Assembly (NCBI GenBank): GCA_963732095.1
Contig: CAVSZA010000052.1
Span: 186,001 to 250,000 of the forward strand
Direction: 5' to 3'
Length of the DNA: 64,000 bases
From: AP-15 sp963732095
GTDB taxonomy: Bacteria; Pseudomonadota; Alphaproteobacteria; ATCC43930; CGMCC-115725
The notes beneath the pieces were generated by a model. It made no database searches. It was not told where the DNA came from and saw only the letters and a list, made by a program, of their open reading frames with translations. The translations under genes and the position numbers were made by a program. Positions 57,698 through 64,000 of this stretch are shown in pieces; within the stretch, counting starts at the first letter, position 1; each line of letters opens with the position of its first letter.

Positions 57698-59398
57698 TCA
57701 GGGGGCTAATAACCGGCGGACGAAGTCGACGTAGGCGTCTTGACTGAGCTGATCGATGACGTTGTCGATACCCTCGGCGGTCATGCTCGTCTTGGCAGTT
57801 ATAGCGCCGATCAAGGCGTGCCGGTTGGCGGTTGCGGCGAGCAGCGTGGCCGTGCGGGCGTTGAGTGTGTCCCTTGCGGCATCGCGGGCCGTTGTGGCTT
57901 GCGCCAGGTCGTCGCTACGGGCGGTCGCCGCCCGAAGCAGTGCTTGGCGCTGCTGCAGTTGAGCCTGGTTCGCTGGCGGAGGGACGGCGGCCAACTGGCT
58001 CTCAACTTGCTGAAGCTCGATCTGCGCCTCGGCAACGGTCGGAGTCGGCGGCCCCAGCGCGGCGAGGGCCGCGTGCGCAACTGCTTCCGCCGTCGTAACA
58101 GCGACGGCGGCTGCTTCGAGTTCGGCGGCTGCTTCGGAGGCTTCCCTCGCGCGGATAATGATTTCCGCCGGCCGCCTTGCCTCGGCAAAGTTCAGAACTT
58201 GCGAGGCGCCGGTGAAGCCGAATTCGCGCAGCGCGTCGAGCTGGACACCGACGTAACGCCACAATAGCGCCGCATCGATAAGGCAAAGCACATACTCGAA
58301 AGGTAAGCCGGTGCGAATACTGGTCCGGATCGGATCCACGGCGATCAACTGCGCGATCGTTGTTACTCCCTCCGTACGTAATGCGCTCGCCTTTTCCTCG
58401 TCGACACCAGGCAACTTGACAATCACGTCATTGCGCTCCTCGGGAGTAGCGCTGGGCAGCGCTCCGGCCTTCGCGGCGACATTGCTGAGGATCTTGGTGA
58501 TGCCGTCGAGCGAGAACATGCTGATCACGAAGGCCAGGAAAGCGCCGGTCCCGGTGCCGAGCAGTGCGGCGGGCGTTGAACCCGCGGCTCCAGAAACAGG
58601 CGCTACGCGCCAGATCACTGAGATGGCCTGACCCAAGGGAACCGCAATTATCAGCCGCAGCGCATACCAGGAGAGATCAGAAGGATGGAATGTCCATTGG
58701 TGGTTGCGCGTGATCGAGTCGGAGACGATCCACGTGAATGCCCCAAAGATTGCGGCCACGCTCACCAAGTCGAGCTGCACACCCAGCGGCGTGATCGGCG
58801 GCAAACCTCCCGGGTTAACCAGTGCTTCGGCCAGCGCGATCCCACCAGCATAGCCAAAGAACAGCACAATAAAACCAACTGCCGTGAGGAGGACAGAGGG
58901 TATCAGATAGACACTTAGCCCGAAGTCATCGCGGAACAGTCCGGCAAACTTGGTCTCTAGCTCGGCCGTCAGATCGGGCGAAAGGTTCGGGCGCTGTGCC
59001 CTCCATCGTCGCACCAATGCGGCGAAGCCGTCGCGGCCCCGCCAGAATTGATCGAAATAGCGGGCGATCAGGTCGGGGGAGTAAAAGCCGCGGATGATTT
59101 CTATTTTCTTTGCCTGTCCGATGTTGATGTAGGCGAAGACCGGACCGATGAGCAGCCACAACGACAGCAGGACGCAAACCAGGGAGAAGCCGTAGATTTC
59201 CGTCGGAACATTTTGAAATCCCAACAACAGCCGCAGGTGGTGCAGCACCGCCGCCAGAGCCGCGCAAGCTCCGAGGGCGATTAGTACGCCAACGCCGACG
59301 ACTGGGATAGAAAGCAGACCGCCGTACCGCGTACACCACCGCGGCAGACCGCCCCTCTGAACCACGGGTCCGTGATCGCCGTGATGCAAATCTGGCAT
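57698..59398 (-). CDS. Large membrane protein with coiled coil and HhH-like insert, inserted in a valine-catabolism operon
   Basis: A 566-residue protein of unknown family, starting at ATG 59398 behind GGGGGAAG. Membrane helices: GVGVLIALGACAALAAVLHH, FSLVCVLLSLWLLIGPVFAY, VYLIPSVLLTAVGFIVLFFG, LVSVAAIFGAFTWIVSD and a SWYALRLIIAVPLGQAISVI to GTGTGAFLAFVISMF pair. Residues around 330-400 read KLPGVDEEKASALRTEGVTT IAQLIAVDPIRTSIRTGLPF, a helix-hairpin-helix-like element seen in proteins that assess whether a step succeeded, and the last 160 residues are a Gln/Ala-rich coiled coil (QQVESQLAAVPPPANQAQLQ). The gene interrupts two functionally linked genes and runs opposite to them. Confidence 0.7.
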   Translation of the reverse strand: MPDLHHGDHGPVVQRGGLPRWCTRYGGLLSIPVVGVGVLIALGACAALAAVLHHLRLLLGFQNVPTEIYGFSLVCVLLSLWLLIGPVFAYINIGQAKKIEIIRGFYSPDLIARYFDQFWRGRDGFAALVRRWRAQRPNLSPDLTAELETKFAGLFRDDFGLSVYLIPSVLLTAVGFIVLFFGYAGGIALAEALVNPGGLPPITPLGVQLDLVSVAAIFGAFTWIVSDSITRNHQWTFHPSDLSWYALRLIIAVPLGQAISVIWRVAPVSGAAGSTPAALLGTGTGAFLAFVISMFSLDGITKILSNVAAKAGALPSATPEERNDVIVKLPGVDEEKASALRTEGVTTIAQLIAVDPIRTSIRTGLPFEYVLCLIDAALLWRYVGVQLDALREFGFTGASQVLNFAEARRPAEIIIRAREASEAAAELEAAAVAVTTAEAVAHAALAALGPPTPTVAEAQIELQQVESQLAAVPPPANQAQLQQRQALLRAATARSDDLAQATTARDAARDTLNARTATLLAATANRHALIGAITAKTSMTAEGIDNVIDQLSQDAYVDFVRRLLAP

Positions 59399-59540
59399 TG
59401 AACTCTTCCCCCTTTGGCTCGTTGGTTAACGTTGCGTCTTTATTGCATTCAATCGTGGGTTGGGCAATGACCAGCCGAGCGGTGCCGGTGGCATCGGGGC
59501 TCGCGCGCATCGGGTGCTCGATGGTACTATCGGGACTATG

Positions 59541-59576
59541 TGCCTCCTCATCGCCCGCCGCCTGCCCGGCACATAA
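59541..59576 (+). pseudogene. Remnant of the acyl-CoA dehydrogenase 3' end
   Basis: In the frame ending TAA 59574-59576 the codons read LLIARRLPGT-stop, against VIIARRLLGT-stop at the true end of the dehydrogenase (57635-57667). TCATCGCCCGCCGCCTGCCC GGCAC is identical to the dehydrogenase except for two bases over 25. The TAA overlaps the hydrolase ATG (TAATG), as in an original dehydrogenase-hydrolase operon. Confidence 0.8.
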
Positions 59577-60646
59577 TGGCCGGTACCGACGAGATCCTGC
59601 TCGGCCGAAAGGGCGGTCTGGCGACGCTGACGATCAACCGGCCGCAGGCGCTAAATGCGCTGACCCTCGACAATTACCGCCGGTTCGACCCGGCATTGCG
59701 CGACTGGGCAGCCGACCCGTCGGTACATGCCGTCGTTATCCGCGGCGCCGGCGACCGGGCGTTCTGCGCCGGCGGCGATGTGCGCGCGGTCTACGAGGCG
59801 GGGCGCGGAATCAGTGGCCAGCCGGACCTGCCGGCGGTCTTTTTTCGTGAAGAATACGAGCTGATCCGGCGGATTCACCACTTCCCCAAGCCCTATCTCG
59901 CGATCATCGACGGGATCACGATGGGCGGCGGCGCTGGGATTTCGGTCAACGGCGCCTACCGGCTCGCCACCGAGCACACTCTCCTCGCGATGCCGGAGAC
60001 CGGGATCGGCCTCTTTCCCGATGTCGGCGCGACGTGCTTTCTCAACCGTTGCCCCGGGCATATCGGACGGTATCTCGGCCTGACCGGCGCACGGGTGAAT
60101 ACGGCGGACGCGCTCTACTGCGGCTTTGCCACGCATGCCATGAAACGCAATTCCGTCGAGGCGCTTCTCGATGAGCTGAGCCGCGAGCAAACCGCGGCGG
60201 AAGACTACCTGCGGCGCTTTGCGGTCGATCCGGGTCCGGCCCCGCTCGCGGCGCTGCAGCCGGCAATCGACCGCTGCTTTGCCCGGGCCAGTGTCGAGGC
60301 GATTCTAGGCGCGCTCGCGGTTGAGGCGGCTGACGGGGGCACCGACGCGGAATGGGCCGAGGAAACGCGGGCCAGCCTGCTGACCAAATCCCCCACCAGC
60401 CTCAAGATCACCTTGCGCCAGCTGACGATCGGGCGGGATTACGACCTCGACGCGGCGCTCGCCCTCGAATACCGGCTGACCCAACACATCATGGCCGGAC
60501 ACGACTTCTACGAAGGCGTCCGCGCGATGCTGATCGACCGGGACCGCAACCCGAAATGGCGCCCGGCGACTCTCGCCGAGGTTACCGAGAACATGATCGA
60601 CGCATATTTCGCGCCGATCGACGATCGCGAGCTGCGGTTTCGGTAG
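59576..60646 (+). CDS. 3-hydroxyisobutyryl-CoA hydrolase
   Basis: A 356-residue crotonase-fold hydrolase that releases CoA from 3-hydroxyisobutyryl-CoA in valine breakdown. ATG 59576 overlaps the stop of the dehydrogenase remnant. The oxyanion-hole loops are AFCAGGDVRAVYE and DGITMGGGAGISVNG, and catalytic-type Glu/Asp follow in AMPETGIGLFPDVGATCFLN. At 356 residues it has the long C-terminal tail of the hydrolase group, absent in plain enoyl-CoA hydratases (about 260). VTENMIDAYFAPI ends it. Its partner dehydrogenase lies 1.9 kb upstream beyond the inserted gene. Confidence 0.9.
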   Translation: MAGTDEILLGRKGGLATLTINRPQALNALTLDNYRRFDPALRDWAADPSVHAVVIRGAGDRAFCAGGDVRAVYEAGRGISGQPDLPAVFFREEYELIRRIHHFPKPYLAIIDGITMGGGAGISVNGAYRLATEHTLLAMPETGIGLFPDVGATCFLNRCPGHIGRYLGLTGARVNTADALYCGFATHAMKRNSVEALLDELSREQTAAEDYLRRFAVDPGPAPLAALQPAIDRCFARASVEAILGALAVEAADGGTDAEWAEETRASLLTKSPTSLKITLRQLTIGRDYDLDAALALEYRLTQHIMAGHDFYEGVRAMLIDRDRNPKWRPATLAEVTENMIDAYFAPIDDRELRFR

Positions 60647-60833
60647 ACTGCAACAGACACTGTCACCCCGGCAACAGAGCGTGTGAAGATCAAGCGAGGG
60701 CGGCAACACGATCGTAGGTCCTTCGAGACGCGCCCCGGCTGGTGTTTTGGCATTCGTGCTGGTCGGCCGCCGCGCTGATAGGCCCCGATCCTGAGGCGCC
60801 TCGCCAAGCGAGGCCGCACAGGACGCCCGATAG
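60647..60833. other. Convergent intergenic spacer
   Basis: About 190 bp between the two convergent 3' ends. A TGTCACCCCGGCAACAGAG element (60660) begins like the intergenic repeat at 54951. No gene seen. Confidence 0.45.
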
Positions 60834-63800
60834 TCACGCCAGCCGATCGAGCAGCGCCTTCGCCTCTTTGAGATCGGCGGTGTCGAAGCCCTCGGTGAAC
60901 CAGCCGTAAACCGGGGCCAGCAGAGCGTGCGCGTCTCCGTGCCGGCCGTGATCGCGCCACAGGCGAGCCAGGCTCATCGCGGCGCGCAGCTCGAACGATT
61001 TAGCTTTCTGCTCCAGCGCGATCGTGAGCGCCCGCTGAAAGTAAGTCTCGGCTTCATCGGGCGATGCACCGGAAAGGCGCCGCAATTCACCCTGGACTCG
61101 TTTGATTTCCGCCGCCCATATGTACTGGTCGGTTTGCGTCATGTGCTCGTCCGCCTCTGCGACGGCAATCAGCCCTTCCTCGGCGCGGCCGTGCCATAAA
61201 TAGCTTTCCGCCAGCATGCAGAGGTATCTGGGTTGATACCAGCGCGCTTCCGTCGCCCCGCGCTCGGTCACGCTACGCCGCATCAGTTCCAGGCCCGCCT
61301 CGGCTTCGCCTTCCCGGGCCATCACCCAACCAATCGTGAGCTGACCGTTCAGCCAGAAATAGTGCATCAGGTTGTGCTGCTTCGCGAGTTCGATGATGGC
61401 GTTGGCGTTGGCGCGCAACCCCGTTACATTGAGGAGGAACTCGTCCAGCCCGACCCCCGCGTAGACCCGAACGATCGCCTCCATGGCCGGCTGGTTCACC
61501 TGCCTCGCAAAGTCGAACGCCGCAGCCTGATTGGTTCGCGCCTGATCCGGATAGCCAAGTATCCAATCTGTCACAGGCTGATAAATCATAATGTTAAACC
61601 GCGGCTGGTACCAGTATTGCGCGGGAGGCGTGCAATGCCGGCCTGGATCATAAATAAGCCGAACCGCCTCGAAGGCGCCGCGAGCCTGTTCGAATGCGCC
61701 AGAATACAGCGCACCCACACCCTCGAACCGGTACGCAGCCATATCGAGTACGTCATCCCGCACCGTGTTGGCGGCTTGCCGCGCCTCTGCCGCCAGTTGC
61801 CGCATCATGCGATGATCGCCGCCGACAAAATAAAAGGCCCATTGGCCAAAGAGCGTCGCGGACAGGGCGCTCACGTCGCCAAGCCGTTCGCCCAGAGCGC
61901 GCGCCCGGTTGAAGGCTACCGCCACGTCCGGGGCCGCGAAACCATGAGCCGCTATCAATGGCGTGCCGATGGTGGTCTGGATCGCCAGTTCCCGCCTGTC
62001 GCGCTCGACGCTTTCTGGCAGCTGTCCGAGGGCCGCGAGCGCCCGGGTAAGGTGCGTGATGGCTTCCAGGTTGGCGGACCGCTCTACCGCACGTCTTCCG
62101 GCTTCGAACCAATAATCGCAGGCGCGATCCGGTTGTTGCGCTTCGGTGTAATGGCGCGCCAGCATCTCAGGCTCGCGCGTTGTTCGATCACGAAAGCGTG
62201 CTTCCAGAGTCGCGGCGATCCGCGCATGAAGTTGCCGCCTTGTGCGGAGTAGCAGGGTACCGTACGCCGCGTCCAGAACCAGCGCATGCTTGAACAAATA
62301 CTCGGCCGACGGCGGCGTGCCATGTTCGAAGATCAGCCCTGACCCGACGAGGCTTTTGAGCGCATCCAAGAGCCTAGTTTCAGTCAGGTCGCGCAGGGCC
62401 GCCACCAGTTCATAGGAAAACTCACGCCCGATCGCTGCACCGATCTGCGCCACCTGTCTCGCCTCCGGGCCCAGCCGGTCGAGACGCTCCATCAGCGAAG
62501 CATGCAGAGTTGCCGGCACTCCCATCCGGTCCGCGGGCACGGCAGCCGTGACATCCGGACCACGCCCAGGACCGGCTTCGAGCACCGCCTTGGTCATCTC
62601 CTCGACGAAGAGCGGCACGCCGTCGGTGCGCTCGACGATCTCGGCGATCACATCCGGCGGCAACAGGACGGCGTTGCCGGCGAGACGCTCGACCATCGCC
62701 GCACCGTCGCCCCGCCCGAGCCGGTTCAGCGACATCGCCGTCACATGCGGCTGGCCCGCCCAGGGTGGCTGGAACTCGGGACGAAAGGTGGCGACCAGCA
62801 GGACCGGCAGGCGGTCGATCCGTGCAAGAACGAGGTCGAGGAACTCGCGCGAAGTCGGATCGATCCAATGGAGATCTTCGAAGATCATCAGTACCGGTTG
62901 CGTTCGGGCCAGCCCTTCGAGCTGCCTCAGCAACGCCGTAAAGGTACGCTCCTTTTTGCGCTGCGGGTTCAGGTCGAGCGGCGGGAAACGATCACCGCCA
63001 GGCAACGACAACAGCTCGAGAAGCAGGGAGATGTCGCCGATCTCGGCCGCTGGCCCGAGCAGCGTTTCCAACTTGTCCAGTTTTGTCTCAAGCCCGTCGT
63101 CGCGCGCGAAGCCAGCGGCGCGCTCGAGCTGCGCGATGACCGGGTAGAGCGCGCTATCCCGATGATGCGGCGAGCAGAAATAGCGCAGGCGGGTCTGCGG
63201 CTCGGTTCCAATGTGCTCGGAAAGCGCCACCGTGAGCCGTGACTTGCCGATGCCCGGCTCGCCGGAGATCAACACCACCCGTCCTTCGCCGCTCTTCGCC
63301 TGTTGCCAGCGGCGGGTCAGCAGCTCGACTTCCTCGTCACGCCCGACGAGCGGCGTCTCCCCAGAGCGCAAGGCCTCGAAGCGGCTCACCATCCCGCTCT
63401 CGTCAATGACCCGCCATGCCGGTTGCGGCTCGGCAAAGCCGGCGAGTGCCTGCGGTCCGAGGTCTTCGAGATCGAACAGCCCGCCAATCTGTCGGCGGGT
63501 TGCTTCGGCGATGACCAGCGTGTTCGGCGCGGCGAGCGCCTGCAGCCGGGCGGCGAGGTTCGGCGTTTCGCCGACGACCCCGCGCTCCTGCGCCGCGCCC
63601 TCGCCGATCAGATCGCCCACCACGGCGAGCCCGGTGGCGATGCCGAGACGCACGCCCAGCCGCGTCAGCGTTGGTAGCCTGCCGATTGCGTCGATGACGG
63701 CAAGCCCGGCGCGCACCGCGCGCTCGGCATCGTCCTCGTGCGCCTCGGGATAGCCGAAATAGATCAGCACCCCGTCGCCCATGTACTTGGCAACAAAACC

Positions 63801-64000
63801 GGAGAGCCGGCCGACGGTGTCGGCGACGCAACGGTGATAGGTGCCGATCACCTCGCGCAGATCCTCGGGGTCGAGGCGCGCCGACAGCGCCGTCGAGCCG
63901 ATCAGGTCGCAGAACATCACAGTCAACTGGCGCCGCTCGGCCTCAGGCGCGGGCACGGGTTCCGCGCCGGCTTGCGGCGCTTCGCGAAGCGCGGCGATCG
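60834..64000 (-). CDS. Class III adenylate/guanylate cyclase fused to AAA-type ATPase and TPR region (5' end cut by window)
   Basis: More than 1050 residues; the frame is open to the edge. The stretch before PAPEAERRQLTVMFCDLIGS (AIAALREAPQAGAEPV) looks like the end of an N-terminal SAM domain, so the start is probably beyond the window. The cyclase domain has the two metal aspartates: FCDLIGSTALSARL and KYMGDGVLIYFGYP, then the substrate/transition-state region ATGLAVVGDLIGEGAAQERG. A P-loop ATPase follows (ISGEPGIGKSRLTVALSEHI; Walker B VLMIFEDLHWIDP), then long tetratricopeptide-like helices to the C-terminus. This is a large ATPase/cyclase signalling protein of the kind common in Rhizobiales. 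No cognate operon is visible. Confidence 0.9.
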   Translation of the reverse strand, partial: IAALREAPQAGAEPVPAPEAERRQLTVMFCDLIGSTALSARLDPEDLREVIGTYHRCVADTVGRLSGFVAKYMGDGVLIYFGYPEAHEDDAERAVRAGLAVIDAIGRLPTLTRLGVRLGIATGLAVVGDLIGEGAAQERGVVGETPNLAARLQALAAPNTLVIAEATRRQIGGLFDLEDLGPQALAGFAEPQPAWRVIDESGMVSRFEALRSGETPLVGRDEEVELLTRRWQQAKSGEGRVVLISGEPGIGKSRLTVALSEHIGTEPQTRLRYFCSPHHRDSALYPVIAQLERAAGFARDDGLETKLDKLETLLGPAAEIGDISLLLELLSLPGGDRFPPLDLNPQRKKERTFTALLRQLEGLARTQPVLMIFEDLHWIDPTSREFLDLVLARIDRLPVLLVATFRPEFQPPWAGQPHVTAMSLNRLGRGDGAAMVERLAGNAVLLPPDVIAEIVERTDGVPLFVEEMTKAVLEAGPGRGPDVTAAVPADRMGVPATLHASLMERLDRLGPEARQVAQIGAAIGREFSYELVAALRDLTETRLLDALKSLVGSGLIFEHGTPPSAEYLFKHALVLDAAYGTLLLRTRRQLHARIAATLEARFRDRTTREPEMLARHYTEAQQPDRACDYWFEAGRRAVERSANLEAITHLTRALAALGQLPESVERDRRELAIQTTIGTPLIAAHGFAAPDVAVAFNRARALGERLGDVSALSATLFGQWAFYFVGGDHRMMRQLAAEARQAANTVRDDVLDMAAYRFEGVGALYSGAFEQARGAFEAVRLIYDPGRHCTPPAQYWYQPRFNIMIYQPVTDWILGYPDQARTNQAAAFDFARQVNQPAMEAIVRVYAGVGLDEFLLNVTGLRANANAIIELAKQHNLMHYFWLNGQLTIGWVMAREGEAEAGLELMRRSVTERGATEARWYQPRYLCMLAESYLWHGRAEEGLIAVAEADEHMTQTDQYIWAAEIKRVQGELRRLSGASPDEAETYFQRALTIALEQKAKSFELRAAMSLARLWRDHGRHGDAHALLAPVYGWFTEGFDTADLKEAKALLDRLA

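Noticed and set aside
1..64000. CRISPR arrays, tRNA and rRNA genes
   Set aside because: I found no regularly spaced repeats and no tRNA T-arm (GGTTCGAATC-type) pattern outside coding regions; none is called. A tRNAscan/Infernal run would settle it.

Overview
The window is GC-rich (visibly around 65%) chromosomal DNA of an alphaproteobacterium, most likely a soil Rhodospirillales or Hyphomicrobiales relative. The evidence is an NDUFA12-type complex I accessory subunit next to mlaD, a DUF2155 gene and aat; a B12-dependent class II ribonucleotide reductase; a hopanoid C-2 methylase (HpnP); a GcvA-like LysR remnant; and dispersed REP elements of the alphaproteobacterial GCAATGACG/GGATGGGTTTCGC type. 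I saw no rRNA, tRNA, CRISPR array, prophage or complete insertion sequence. The family-level placement is inference.

Layout. 1-5.6 kb: cell-envelope and complex I genes (aat, DUF2155, mlaD, NDUFA12) run leftward, diverging from nrdJ, whose promoter carries two candidate NrdR boxes 31 bp apart. 5.6-7.6 kb: an AT-richer accessory patch with an orphan gene, a frameshifted RAYT transposase between inverted REPs, and a hicB antitoxin wreck. 7.8-13.5 kb: central carbon genes (pfkA, tkt, gap) with small companions. 13.5-22.9 kb: GH1 beta-glucosidase, AlkA-type glycosylase, MFS exporter divergent from a cytochrome P450, and an HD phosphohydrolase. 22.9-25.2 kb: gene-poor, with a repeat-bearing frameshifted rlpA and a collapsed phd-vapC pair. 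25.3-30.9 kb: M20 amidohydrolase, P-loop kinase, a stand-alone sigma-70 region 3 protein, ACS-type MFS, RidA and an EF-hand protein. 31.1-33.1 kb: a graveyard of sdhA and sdhB ends around a paired REP, then a frameshifted SDR. 33.3-38.1 kb: FAH-family hydrolase, GT39-like and GT2 glycosyltransferases and a fatty-acid hydroxylase, with fused nptA/lysR fragments. 38.3-45.4 kb: lipoprotein, MscS channel with a cyclic-nucleotide domain, split chromate transporter, glycerate kinase. 45.6-49.4 kb: hpnP, GST, cupin. 49.7-56.4 kb: alcohol dehydrogenase, a polar amino-acid ABC operon whose binding protein is frameshifted, and a LivK-type binding protein. 56.5-60.6 kb: valine-catabolic acyl-CoA dehydrogenase and 3-hydroxyisobutyryl-CoA hydrolase, split by an inserted membrane-protein gene. 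60.8-64 kb: a large adenylate cyclase/ATPase/TPR regulator running off the right edge.

How the genes work together. pfkA, tkt and gap serve glycolysis and the pentose-phosphate cycle. The acyl-CoA dehydrogenase and hydrolase are consecutive-pathway valine steps. The two chromate-transporter halves, the ABC genes and the GT2/fatty-acid hydroxylase pair are tight, partly translationally coupled operons.

Two themes stand out. First, frameshifts and gene fragments cluster in a few accessory patches (6.6-7.5, 17.8-18.5, 23.5-25.2, 31.1-32.4, 36.1-36.5, 39.5-40.1 and 53.7 kb), while long core genes such as nrdJ, tkt and the 3.1-kb cyclase are intact. Several of the shifts sit in G or A runs, so sequencing error must be excluded for those. 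Second, a copy of the last codons of the acyl-CoA dehydrogenase lies directly in front of the hydrolase, on the far side of the inserted 1.9-kb segment, which records how that operon was interrupted.
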